From: Fimbriimonadia bacterium
GTDB taxonomy: Bacteria > Armatimonadota > Fimbriimonadia > Fimbriimonadales > GBS-DC
Direction of reading: 5' to 3'
Length of the DNA stretch: 64,000 bases
Assembly: GCA_026129765.1 (NCBI GenBank)
Contig: JAHCHP010000004.1
Coordinates: 62,001-126,000 of the forward strand
Shown here: piece after piece, positions 17,761 to 24,765 of the stretch
How positions within the stretch are numbered: the stretch's first letter is position 1
Layout: each line of letters begins with the position of its first letter
The notes under the pieces: generated by a model
Database searches by the model: none
What the model saw: the letters and a program-made list of their open reading frames with translations, nothing else
What the model was told of the DNA's origin: nothing
Position numbers and translations under genes: made by a program

Positions 17761-17783
17761 ATTATTTAGCCTGACTAAATTAT
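17761..17783. promoter_or_regulatory. Palindrome at the start region of the suf promoter (candidate operator)
   Basis: ATTATTTAG-CCTGA-CTAAATTAT is an inverted repeat with 8 of 9 arm bases matched and a 5-base centre. It overlaps the last bases of the -10 box and the predicted start site of the suf operon, the place for a repressor such as an Rrf2-type iron-sulfur regulator. No regulator gene is adjacent, so the binding protein is inferred only from the pathway. Confidence 0.6.
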
Positions 17784-17808
17784 GGCATGAACGCTTATGG
17801 AAAATCAA
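17779..17808 (-). promoter_or_regulatory. Promoter of the suf operon
   Basis: On the reverse strand TTGATT (complement of 17803-17808), an 18-base spacer and CATAAT (complement of 17779-17784) form a sigma-70 type promoter. The start site should fall near 17772, giving a leader of about 30 bases before sufD. Confidence 0.6.
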
Positions 17809-17820
17809 TATCCATAAGCG
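17792..17820. promoter_or_regulatory. 10-bp perfect inverted repeat enclosing the suf -35 box
   Basis: CGCTTATGGA at 17792-17801 and TCCATAAGCG at 17811-17820 flank a 9-base centre that contains the -35 hexamer. A T run follows on the plus strand, so it also looks like a terminator, but no plus-strand gene ends here. An operator is the better reading. Confidence 0.6.
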
Positions 17821-17950
17821 TTTTTCCGACTACATTTTCCGAAACAGGCGCATAGCCTATATTATGAGGGTTCTTTCTCATTGAGGGAGTTCTCAAAACG
17901 GGTTGCGCGCCTCGTGTCAAAAAAAGTGAACCATTTTTTGCACATTGCCC

Positions 17951-17979
17951 TTGAAAAATGGGCAAAAGTGTGTTATAAT
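17951..17979 (+). promoter_or_regulatory. Promoter of the small dockerin-like protein gene
   Basis: TTGAAA (17951-17956), a 17-base spacer and TATAAT (17974-17979) with an extended TGT before it form a near-consensus promoter. The -35 is enclosed by a 6-bp inverted repeat (TTGCCC at 17945-17950, GGGCAA at 17960-17965). Confidence 0.75.
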
Positions 17980-18016
17980 TAACATGGGTTCATTAGGACG
18001 CGAGGACTTAACCGAT

Positions 18017-18051
18017 AAGGGTGACGAGTGTTCCCACTTGTCTATGCCCTT
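18017..18051 (+). promoter_or_regulatory. Leader hairpin of the small dockerin-like protein gene
   Basis: Within the roughly 90-base leader, GACGAGTG (18023-18030) pairs with CACTTGTC (18035-18042) around a 4-base loop, and AAGGG (18017-18021) with CCCTT (18047-18051) extends the stem. No riboswitch class that I know matches. It lies 24 bases before the ATG. Confidence 0.5.
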
Positions 18052-18075
18052 GCAACCCTAAAACGGAGGTCAACA

Positions 18076-18483
18076 ATGAAGCATTTGTTCTTGTGCATCG
18101 TAATTGCGCTCGTTGCCATGATCGGCACCGCGAACGCGCAGACGGGTGGTACTTTTAATCTGGAGTGGAGCACAATTGATGGTGGAGGTCATACCTTCAG
18201 TACCGGCGGCGGCTTTAAGCTGGGCGGTACGGTGGGGCAGCCTGACGCGTTTGGCGCGAACCCCATGCATACTGGCGGCGCATTCTCGCTGTCGGGCGGC
18301 TTCTGGTTCCAGCGTATTCCCGGCGACGCGAACGCGGACGGCTGTGTGAACGACAATGACTTGCTGGAAGTGCTGTTTGTGTTTGGTTCCAGCGGATTGT
18401 TCAACGCGGACGTCAACGATGATGGTATCGTGAACGATAACGATCTCTTAATCGTATTGTTTAACTTTGGCACGGGCTGCTAA
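18076..18483 (+). CDS. Small secreted protein with dockerin-like tail
   Basis: A 135-residue exported protein: signal peptide MKHLFLCIVIALVAMIGTANA, a short beta-rich part with IDGGGHTFSTGGGFKLGG, GTVGQPDA and GGAFSLSGGFWF, which resembles a widespread secreted module of unknown role, then a dockerin-like double EF-hand from residue 82 (DANADGCVNDNDLL and DVNDDGIVNDNDLL) ending FGTGC. The ATG at 18076 follows a GGAGG site; an open frame from 18028 would lack a signal peptide. It has its own strong promoter, leader hairpin and terminator. Because the protein is almost only signal, short module and dockerin, it could act as an adaptor. Confidence 0.85.
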   Translation: MKHLFLCIVIALVAMIGTANAQTGGTFNLEWSTIDGGGHTFSTGGGFKLGGTVGQPDAFGANPMHTGGAFSLSGGFWFQRIPGDANADGCVNDNDLLEVLFVFGSSGLFNADVNDDGIVNDNDLLIVLFNFGTGC

Positions 18484-18511
18484 AGTCCTCGTCGTTTTGC
18501 ATTCTCTATAG

Positions 18512-18546
18512 ACGCAGGCGGGTTCTTTCCCTGCCTGCGTTTTTTA
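18512..18546 (+). terminator. Rho-independent terminator of the small dockerin-like gene
   Basis: ACGCAGGC and GCCTGCGT (18512-18519 and 18533-18540) form an 8-bp stem followed by a T run. The T run overlaps the stop codon of the convergent queF gene. Confidence 0.88.
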
Positions 18547-18969
18547 CTGCCTGATGCCTCTCTCCGCTTCCACTTCCAGCCCGATGGCGCCCCGAGGGAA
18601 CTGCTTCACGACCACTCGTAGATACCGGGGTTGAATCGCCCGTTCGATGTCATCGGCGATGCGCTCAGCAAGCCCCTCCGCAAAAGCAGGCATCTCGCGA
18701 AACGCCCAGAGGTAGAACTTGAGCGATTTCGATTCGATGCATCGCTCATTTGGCACATACTCGATGATGATTTCTCCGAAGTCGGGTTGACCCGAACGCG
18801 GGCAGAGGGCAGTGAACTCGGTAGCATGAAAACGCACTTTAGAGACACGGGGGGCAGGGAACGCCTCCTTGATTAATATCTCCATGGCTTGCTCCACCGA
18901 TTCAGGGCGGGGCATGGGACCGGAACGCGGCAGCCAGAGGTCGGGTTGATGGTTTTGTGAGTCGCTCAT
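18544..18969 (-). CDS. queF: NADPH-dependent 7-cyano-7-deazaguanine reductase (QueF)
   Basis: QueF reduces preQ0 to preQ1 in queuosine synthesis. The 141-residue protein is the short (unimodular, YkvM-like) type: the nucleophile Cys56 in TALCPRSGQPDFGEI with Asp63, and the ESKSLKFYLWAFRE block for NADPH and substrate. Other queuosine genes and a preQ1 riboswitch are absent from the window. The gene stands alone; its stop lies in the T run of the convergent terminator. Confidence 0.95.
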   Translation of the reverse strand: MSDSQNHQPDLWLPRSGPMPRPESVEQAMEILIKEAFPAPRVSKVRFHATEFTALCPRSGQPDFGEIIIEYVPNERCIESKSLKFYLWAFREMPAFAEGLAERIADDIERAIQPRYLRVVVKQFPRGAIGLEVEAERGIRQ

Positions 18970-18990
18970 AGCAACAACGATTCTACCCTG

Positions 18991-19623
18991 CTAAGGAACC
19001 ATTTTATCAGGGGGGGAGGGTTGGGCAGAGACTAATTCGGCTGTGTAGCCCGCTTCTTCTACAACGCGCTTGAGGTCATCACGGCGCAGAGTGCTGGGGT
19101 CTGCTGAGACAACCGCTTTTTTCTGGTCAAAATCGACCTTCGCTTTGAGAACGCCTCTGACTTCGTAAAGAGATTTCTCAATTTTTTGGGCGCAGCTTTC
19201 ACAGTGCATTCCTTTCAGTTTCAGTGTGTAATCTTGAACCCGTTGAGATGAAAGGTTGGCAGTGGCGGGTGCAGCTTTATGTTCTTCCACATGCTCCACA
19301 GCGTGTGAGCGGAAATTCCACAGGTTGAGGGCGATCACGAACAAAGCAACTGCCCACATGACGCCAATATTGACTTTACGCTTGAGCGCAAAATCGCCAT
19401 GATGGCAGTTGCGCGTGCAGACGTGCTTGGTATTGGGGCGGTAAGCCAGATAGAACCCCACTCCCAACTGCACAGCGGTAAAGGTCAACAAAAAGGGCTG
19501 CCAACGATGCAGAAAAGAGAACGCGCTGACAGCGGTCGCGCCTAAAACGGCGGGCAGCCAGCAACAGGCAGTGCAAGCCAATGCGGTTAAGAGGGTTCCA
19601 AGCGTGGAGAGCGCGTATTTCAT
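18991..19623 (-). CDS. MerT-like membrane protein fused to a MerP-like HMA domain
   Basis: The 210-residue protein combines a mercuric-transport-like membrane part with a heavy-metal-associated domain. The first helix carries Cys17, Cys20 and Cys21 (ACTACCWLPAVLG), as the vicinal Cys pair of MerT; two or three further helices follow, with a Cys/His loop (CTRNCHHG) near residue 70. The C-terminal HMA domain has GMHCESCAQKI (Cys141, Cys144). In mer operons MerT and MerP are separate proteins; here the binding domain is fused and no merR or merA lies nearby, so the metal (Hg, Cu or other) is uncertain. It is divergent from the phosphohexomutase gene. Confidence 0.85.
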   Translation of the reverse strand: MKYALSTLGTLLTALACTACCWLPAVLGATAVSAFSFLHRWQPFLLTFTAVQLGVGFYLAYRPNTKHVCTRNCHHGDFALKRKVNIGVMWAVALFVIALNLWNFRSHAVEHVEEHKAAPATANLSSQRVQDYTLKLKGMHCESCAQKIEKSLYEVRGVLKAKVDFDQKKAVVSADPSTLRRDDLKRVVEEAGYTAELVSAQPSPPDKMVP

Positions 19624-19703
19624 AATCGTGTGTACCAGTAAGTATTATACCATGCCTCGACAAAGGGATGCAAGGGGATATATGAGATGAAGCACCCATT
19701 CGG

Positions 19704-19709
19704 TATAAT
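19704..19709 (+). promoter_or_regulatory. -10 box of the phosphohexomutase gene (leaderless)
   Basis: TATAAT in CGGTATAATC ends 10 bases before the ATG at 19720. An upstream ATG at 19687 lies before this box, so the start must be downstream of it. Confidence 0.55.
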
Positions 19710-19719
19710 CATGGACGTT

Positions 19720-21153
19720 ATGAGCATGCCTGTGATAAAATTTGGAACGGAAGGTTGGCGAGGAATTATTGCGGACGATTTTACGGTCGCGAATGTGCGA
19801 CTGGCGACCCATGCGATGGCATTACACTTAAAAGAGGTGAATCCGCCCGGACAAGGCGTGATGGTGGCTTATGATTGCCGCGCTCAATCGGAGATTTTTG
19901 CGCAAACCGCGGCGCAAGTCTTGAGCGCATATGGGTTTCCGGTGTCGGTTGCGCCCCACCCTGTTTCTTCGCCTGCCGCAGTGTATGGCATGCTCAGTCA
20001 GAAAATGCAAGGCTGCGTGATGTTCACTGCCAGCCATAACCCCGCCGCGTTTCATGGCATTAAATTCAAGCCCTACTATGGCGGCGCGGCGTTGACCGAC
20101 ATCACTCTCAGCATCGAAAAGCATTTGAACACGCTGTTGAGCGACTATGAGCGCTGGACAGAACCGGTGGAAGCGGGCGCGCCAATGCAGGTGTTTGACC
20201 CTGTACCGGGTTATTTGGATAATTTGCATCAATTTATTGAGATGGATTTGATCCAGGCAGCCGGATTCAAAATCGCGACCGACGCGATGCACGGCTCCGG
20301 CGCAGGCTACTTACCTGCGCTGCTGACCCGAATCGGCTGCGAAGTCCCTGCCCTTCGAGAAGAGAGAAACCCCTACTTTGGCGGCATCGGACCTGAACCA
20401 ATGGAATCGAACCTGCATGACCTCATGCGTTTGGTTCGCGAACAGGGCGCGCATGCCGGTATCGCGGTTGACGGGGATGGCGACCGGGTGGGCGCAGTGG
20501 ATGAGAAAGGTGACTTTGTGGACAGCCACCGAATCTTTGCGGTCACCTTAAAACATCTTGTGGAGCACCGGGGCTGGAGTGGCGAGGTGGTTAAAACATT
20601 TTCGGTCAGCCGCATGATCCAGCGGCTCTGCGAGCATTTTGATCTGCCTCTAACCACAACGCCCATTGGATTCAAATTCATTTGTGAACGCATGTTGAAT
20701 GGGGACGTGCTGATGGGGGGCGAAGAGAGCGGCGGTTTAGGCGTCAAACGTTATATGTTAGAGCGCGACGGCGTGATGATGGGATTGCTGCTGCTGGAAG
20801 CGATGGCGGCGAGCGGCAAAACCCTGTCCCAACTTGTGGAAGAGGTTTTCGCGATTACCCAGCCTTTCCATTACCGCCGAATCGATGCGCACTTCGAGCG
20901 TGAGCAGATGCCTGCGCTTCGCGAACAGTTGGCAACGCTCTCTCTCAATACAGTGGCGGGGCTGGCGGTGGAGCGTGTGGACAAGATGGACGGCATCAAG
21001 CATGAATTGGTCAATGGCAGCTGGCTGTTGATGCGCGCTTCTGGCACGGAACCGGTGGTGCGGATTTACGCGGAGGCAGAAACGCCGGAGGCGGCGCGCC
21101 ACTTGGCAGAAGAGGGCGAACGCGCGCTGCGCCAATTGATAAGCGGTTCCTGA
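19720..21153 (+). CDS. Phosphoglucomutase/phosphomannomutase (alpha-D-phosphohexomutase)
   Basis: The enzyme shifts phosphate between C1 and C6 of glucose or mannose, feeding polysaccharide synthesis. The 477-residue protein has the phosphoserine S105 in TASHNP, the metal loop D251-G-D253-G-D255-R, the sugar-specificity loop GGEESGGL near residue 340, and RASGTEPVVRIYAEA at the phosphate-binding C-terminus. Which sugar is preferred cannot be told. I start at the ATG at 19720 because the -10 box at 19704-19709 excludes the earlier ATGs. No ribosome site is present. A weak hairpin follows the stop. Confidence 0.92.
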   Translation: MSMPVIKFGTEGWRGIIADDFTVANVRLATHAMALHLKEVNPPGQGVMVAYDCRAQSEIFAQTAAQVLSAYGFPVSVAPHPVSSPAAVYGMLSQKMQGCVMFTASHNPAAFHGIKFKPYYGGAALTDITLSIEKHLNTLLSDYERWTEPVEAGAPMQVFDPVPGYLDNLHQFIEMDLIQAAGFKIATDAMHGSGAGYLPALLTRIGCEVPALREERNPYFGGIGPEPMESNLHDLMRLVREQGAHAGIAVDGDGDRVGAVDEKGDFVDSHRIFAVTLKHLVEHRGWSGEVVKTFSVSRMIQRLCEHFDLPLTTTPIGFKFICERMLNGDVLMGGEESGGLGVKRYMLERDGVMMGLLLLEAMAASGKTLSQLVEEVFAITQPFHYRRIDAHFEREQMPALREQLATLSLNTVAGLAVERVDKMDGIKHELVNGSWLLMRASGTEPVVRIYAEAETPEAARHLAEEGERALRQLISGS

Positions 21154-21155
21154 AA

Positions 21156-21190
21156 AAAACAGGCAAATAGAAACTCTTTTGCGGCTGTTT
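21156..21190 (+). terminator. Weak hairpin after the phosphohexomutase gene
   Basis: AAACAGGCAAA pairs imperfectly with TTTGCGGCTGTTT across a short loop just past the stop. There is no long T run, so termination would be weak. Confidence 0.3.
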
Positions 21191-21218
21191 CGTATTATTT
21201 ATCGAGCGCAAATCACTT

Positions 21219-21230
21219 TTTCGCGCGAAA
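21219..21230. promoter_or_regulatory. 12-bp perfect palindrome upstream of the SLH porin promoter
   Basis: TTTCGCGCGAAA ends 3 bases before the -35 hexamer TTGACG. It may be an operator, or a chance result of the window's many CGCG words. Confidence 0.35.
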
Positions 21231-21233
21231 CAC

Positions 21234-21263
21234 TTGACGCGAGGGGTAAAAATGTGCTATCAT
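21234..21263 (+). promoter_or_regulatory. Promoter of the SLH porin gene
   Basis: TTGACG (21234-21239), an 18-base spacer and TATCAT (21258-21263) form a good promoter. The mRNA would have a leader of about 130 bases before the ATG at 21402. Confidence 0.7.
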
Positions 21264-21401
21264 GTTACTGGAAGGGAGTCAAACCTCTTCAGCGAAGGAT
21301 CGCGCTTTGAAGGAAACCTTAGGATGGCTTCATCGCAAAGTCCCCCGCTTAAAGAGTCTAACTCTCTCCCAAAACCTAACACTCAAGGAGGAGAGATGCT
21401 A

Positions 21402-23330
21402 ATGAAGCGTCTTTATGCAACGCTGGCAGGCGTTACCCTAATTGCAGGGCTGTCTGTCGGTCAGATGAGCGATGTACCTCAGAGCCACTGGGCTTATGAG
21501 GCGATTGAAGAACTGGTGCGCTTGGGCGTAATTGAAGGTTACCCGGATGGTACCTATCAACCCCGACGCGCAATGACTCGCGCTGAATTCGCGCAAGCCT
21601 TAGCCCGCGCTCTGCGACGGGTGACAACTCGCATGGATGAACTCAGCAACCGCATCCGCGATCTGGAGAATCGACCCAGTGGCGGCGGTGGCGGCGGTGG
21701 CACCGATCAAGGCTTAGCAGATCGCGTGAAAGCGCTGGAAGATGCAAAAGCCGAGATGGACAACATGAAACGCGCTTTGGAAACCATTCAGCGCGCGGCA
21801 GCAAACCTGCCCGGCGAAATGGCGAACATGAGCGCAGACATCGAGAACCTGAAGCGTGAAGTAGCGGCTGCCAAAGCGCGGCTTGATGCGCTGGAGGGTA
21901 AGCGCGACAAAGTAACGCTGAAAGGCGACCTCACCTTTGGCGTGATTGGTACCCACAGTATCGACGGTCTCTATCCCATGACCATGGAAGGCAACTTCAT
22001 TAATGCTACAGGCGAGCTGCTTTCCAGCTTCGAAGTGTTGCATGAGATGGGACTCGGCGTGGATGTCAAAATCAACGACGACGTGACCGGTCATGGAACC
22101 TTCCTGCTCGGTAACGCGCTTCCCTACTATGGCGGCGCAACCAAGAACGTGGCGATGTACGGCGGTATGAACCCGGGTTCTTCCAACACGGATGTGACCA
22201 TTTGGGAAGCCTATGTGAAAGCCCCCATCGGTCTCTTGGGTAACAACTTCAACCTCACGGTTGGTCGTTTCCCTGCGAAACTGACGCCCTACACCTTGAT
22301 GCGCATCGATCCCGGTTACTACACGGGCTTCGCGCGCTACGAGGACGGCGCGTACCGCGTGGATGGCGTGCATGGCGCGTTTGACTTCGGCAATGTGCAA
22401 CTGGCTCTGTGGGCGGCTCGAACTTCTACCGTTCGTTCCAACAACAACCTGAACTTCTCTAATTTGATGTTCAACAACCACAACACGATGGGCGCGGCAG
22501 CGGATCAGTTCGCGGGCGCTCGCCTGGATATTGGGTTGATGAAGAGCGAAGAAGAGGACGGCAACATGCTGAACCTGGGCGCAACCTACTATGCGGCGGG
22601 TGTCCCAGCCGGTACGCCTCTGGGCGCGCCTGGCGCGGGTTCCTACAATCGCGTGGATGTGATGGGCGCAGACCTGAAAGGTCGCTTCGCCGGTTTCGAT
22701 GTGGGCGTGGAGTATGCGCAGACCAACTTCTTCACGGGCGATAACAAGAACGCGTTGAACAAAGACAACTGGGTGCTGGATGGCAGCCTCGGCTATGAGA
22801 TCGGCGAGAACATCGACCTGAAGGTGGGTTACCGCGAGATTCGACCGCGCTTCCAAGCGCCTGGCTCTTGGGGCAGATTGGGCTTCTTGTTCAATCCTTC
22901 CGACCTGAAAGGCTTCTACGCGAAAGCGGGCTTGAAAGTCGGCGGCGGCATCGATGTCAAAATCGGTGGTTCGTTCTATGAGGGAACCGGTCGTTTGGCG
23001 AATGGCGTTGGCTATCAGACTTCTGATAAAGTCAACCGCCTGATGGGCAGCCTGGATTACCAACTGTCTGAGCGCTGGAACATCTCTCTGGGTTATGAGG
23101 GAGTCTTCTGGCGACCTCGCAGCGCCGTCTTCGGCAGCCCCAGCACGAACCCTGTGTGGAACTACTACACGGTCGGCTTGGGCTATGACCTGGGCGAGAA
23201 TGCCAGCCTGAACGTTATGTATCAGGTTCTGGATTACGACGGAAAGGGCGTTGCTGCGCTCTCCGGCGGCAGCTCAGCGACCAAGAATCGCGGCGGCGTG
23301 GCGTCCACGACCCTGAGCGTGAAGTTCTAA
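21402..23330 (+). CDS. SLH-domain outer-membrane porin (SlpA/OmpM-like)
   Basis: A 642-residue outer-membrane protein. Signal peptide MKRLYATLAGVTLIAGLSVG; one SLH domain (DVPQSHWAYEAIEEL to MTRAEFAQALARAL, about residues 22-75) that ties the outer membrane to the cell wall; a coiled coil from about 80 to 165, interrupted by a seven-Gly run; then a beta-barrel from about 170 with alternating strands and the usual C-terminal aromatic-hydrophobic strand (TTLSVKF). This is the architecture of Thermus SlpA, cyanobacterial and Negativicutes SLH porins. The ATG at 21402 lies 10 bases after AGGAGG; an ATG two codons earlier is possible. It has a strong promoter, long leader and strong terminator, as expected for an abundant protein. 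Confidence 0.92.
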   Translation: MKRLYATLAGVTLIAGLSVGQMSDVPQSHWAYEAIEELVRLGVIEGYPDGTYQPRRAMTRAEFAQALARALRRVTTRMDELSNRIRDLENRPSGGGGGGGTDQGLADRVKALEDAKAEMDNMKRALETIQRAAANLPGEMANMSADIENLKREVAAAKARLDALEGKRDKVTLKGDLTFGVIGTHSIDGLYPMTMEGNFINATGELLSSFEVLHEMGLGVDVKINDDVTGHGTFLLGNALPYYGGATKNVAMYGGMNPGSSNTDVTIWEAYVKAPIGLLGNNFNLTVGRFPAKLTPYTLMRIDPGYYTGFARYEDGAYRVDGVHGAFDFGNVQLALWAARTSTVRSNNNLNFSNLMFNNHNTMGAAADQFAGARLDIGLMKSEEEDGNMLNLGATYYAAGVPAGTPLGAPGAGSYNRVDVMGADLKGRFAGFDVGVEYAQTNFFTGDNKNALNKDNWVLDGSLGYEIGENIDLKVGYREIRPRFQAPGSWGRLGFLFNPSDLKGFYAKAGLKVGGGIDVKIGGSFYEGTGRLANGVGYQTSDKVNRLMGSLDYQLSERWNISLGYEGVFWRPRSAVFGSPSTNPVWNYYTVGLGYDLGENASLNVMYQVLDYDGKGVAALSGGSSATKNRGGVASTTLSVKF

Positions 23331-23352
23331 ACGCTCTGTCTAACTGACTCTC

Positions 23353-23395
23353 AAGAAAGCGCAGTGAAACTCCGGTTTCCTGCGCTTTCTTTTTT
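23353..23395 (+). terminator. Rho-independent terminator of the SLH porin gene
   Basis: A 12-bp perfect stem, AAGAAAGCGCAG with CTGCGCTTTCTT (23353-23364 and 23380-23391), runs into a T tract 20 bases past the stop. Confidence 0.93.
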
Positions 23396-23412
23396 CATTC
23401 GTAGGAGAAATC

Positions 23413-24396
23413 ATGGCATTAAGAATTGGATTTGTCGGCACAGGCGGGATTGCGCGCACCCATATGGACGCTTTAGCGCGCCTAAATGATTTGGCGCAGA
23501 TGACCGCTTTTTGCGATTTGGATGAAACACGCGCACAAGAGGCAGCCGCGCGCTATCAAGGCAAAGCATACACCGATTTTGAGCAGATGTTCAAAGAAGA
23601 GCCGCTGGATGGCGTGATCATTTGCGTGCCGCCGCACGCTCATGTTGGTGCGGAAGAGCGCGCCGCAGAAAAAGGGATCCACATATTTGTGGAAAAACCG
23701 GTTGCCCGGACGACCCAGCGCGCGAAGGAGATTGAACACGCGATTCAGAAGTCCGGTATTATCAACGGAGTGGGATACCACTTCCGCGCTTACGGAGCCA
23801 CAGACCGTGCGGTAGAGATGCTGAGAGGAACGACCATCGGCATGGCAATGGGCTATTGGAACGGTGGTATGCCAGGTGTTGGGTGGTGGCGTAAGCATGA
23901 GCTGTCAGGCGGTCAGATTGTGGAGCAAACCACACACATTTTTGATTTGGCGCGTTACTTGGTAGGCGAAATCGAGGAAGTATCCGCTTATTTTGCCCAG
24001 CGGGTGATGCATTTGGAGCAGTATCCCGACTCCGATGTGGCAGATGTAGGCGTGGTCTCGTTTAAGTTTGAAAATGGCGCGGTTGGCACGATGGTCAACA
24101 CCGCTCTGATGAACATTGCCGGGAAGGTTGGGCTGGATGTCATCACCCAAAACCGGGTCGTGGAGGTTTCTTGGGGTTTCGCCAAGGCCGTGGAAGCCAA
24201 TCAGGTGGTGGAGTACCGCTCGCATGATAATCCCTATTACAACGAGGATAAGCTGTTCTTGGAAGCGATTCAGAAAAAGGATCAGAGCTTGATTCGTTGT
24301 TCTTATGCGGACGGCGTGAAAACGCTGGCGGTAACGCTGGCAGCGGATGAGTCGGCGCGTTTGGGCAGACCTGTCAAAGTCAGCGAGATGTTTTAA
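23413..24396 (+). CDS. Gfo/Idh/MocA family oxidoreductase
   Basis: A 327-residue NAD(P)-dependent oxidoreductase of sugars, inositols or related polyols. The N-terminal Rossmann fold has GFVGTGGIARTHMDA (residues 5-19) and the family's EKPVARTTQRA motif with the catalytic-region Lys-Pro near residue 93; the second, alpha/beta domain has GGQIVEQTTHIFDLARYL with the His that takes part in catalysis. The substrate cannot be told. The start has a GGAG site and lies just past the porin terminator, so it depends on read-through or a promoter hidden in that terminator region. Confidence 0.88.
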   Translation: MALRIGFVGTGGIARTHMDALARLNDLAQMTAFCDLDETRAQEAAARYQGKAYTDFEQMFKEEPLDGVIICVPPHAHVGAEERAAEKGIHIFVEKPVARTTQRAKEIEHAIQKSGIINGVGYHFRAYGATDRAVEMLRGTTIGMAMGYWNGGMPGVGWWRKHELSGGQIVEQTTHIFDLARYLVGEIEEVSAYFAQRVMHLEQYPDSDVADVGVVSFKFENGAVGTMVNTALMNIAGKVGLDVITQNRVVEVSWGFAKAVEANQVVEYRSHDNPYYNEDKLFLEAIQKKDQSLIRCSYADGVKTLAVTLAADESARLGRPVKVSEMF

Positions 24397-24462
24397 GTTT
24401 CTCCGGATTCCCCCGCAAGCAGGAGAACCGGTTTTGGCAAGACATGCCTTGCCAAATCGGAT

Positions 24463-24530
24463 AGCAGAATCATTCGCTGCGCTCAGGGTGATTGTGTTTG
24501 TGTCATTCTGAGCGCAGCGAAGAATCTGCT
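24463..24530. repeat. REP-like inverted repeat (CTGAGCGCAGCGAA family)
   Basis: The left arm from 24463 (AGCAGAATCATTCGCTGCGC onward, about 28 bases) pairs imperfectly with the right arm at 24502-24530 across a loop of about 10 bases. The right arm's word GTCATTCTGAGCGCAGCGAA recurs at 48281-48300 in variant form. It may be a small mobile or processing element. Confidence 0.65.
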
Positions 24531-24540
24531 TCTCAAAGGT

Positions 24541-24565
24541 TGGATTCCCGCGTTCGCGGTTTCCA
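24541..24565. repeat. Dispersed palindrome copy 1 (TTCCCGCGTTCGCGG)
   Basis: TGGATTCCCGCGTTCGCGGT with following TTCCA is a near-palindrome. A related word occurs, reversed, at 59926-59950. Confidence 0.5.
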
Positions 24566-24694
24566 GCGCGCTTGGCTGTCTGTACGTATCCCTCAAGGGT
24601 TTGTGGAATTTGATTTGCCCCATCGGAAGTCCCGATTCTGCTGATTATCCAAAAATTGGGACGAAAGTCCCCCCATACTTACCCAAAACCGATG

Positions 24695-24700
24695 TATAAT
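24695..24700 (+). promoter_or_regulatory. -10 box of the subtilisin gene
   Basis: TATAAT lies 65 bases before the ATG at 24766. The leader ends with an AAGGAGG ribosome site. No clear -35 is seen. Confidence 0.5.
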
Positions 24701-24765
24701 ATTGGTGTTGATGTAGCGCGGTCTTGGATTCGATGGGATCGCGTAATTAATGAAGGAGGCTTTTT

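Larger units (their letters stand above)
17742..18075. other. Divergent regulatory region between sufD and a dockerin-like gene
   Basis: This 334-base gap holds two promoters facing outward: the suf promoter with two palindromes (17761-17820) and the promoter of the small secreted protein (17951-17979), whose leader folds into a long hairpin. Between 17825 and 17940 I see no gene or clear signal. Confidence 0.75.
24397..24765. other. Intergenic region with inverted-repeat elements and a promoter
   Basis: The 369-base gap carries a 9-bp hairpin (TTTGGCAAG at 24433-24441, CTTGCCAAA at 24448-24456), a larger REP-like inverted repeat (24463-24530), a second palindromic word (24541-24565), and the promoter and ribosome site of the subtilisin gene. 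I see no open reading frame with coding character. Confidence 0.75.

Noticed and set aside
17792-17825. The suf inverted repeat as a rho-independent terminator
   Set aside because: It is followed by T on the plus strand, but no plus-strand gene ends there and it encloses the suf -35 box.
21714-23063. A 449-residue reverse-strand frame under the SLH porin
   Set aside because: It is rich in His, Arg and Val in the manner of antisense frames of high-GCG/GGC genes, and the porin is certain on the plus strand.
24433-24456. Hairpin as terminator of the oxidoreductase gene
   Set aside because: The 9-bp stem lacks a following T run, so termination is not supported; it is only noted as an inverted repeat.
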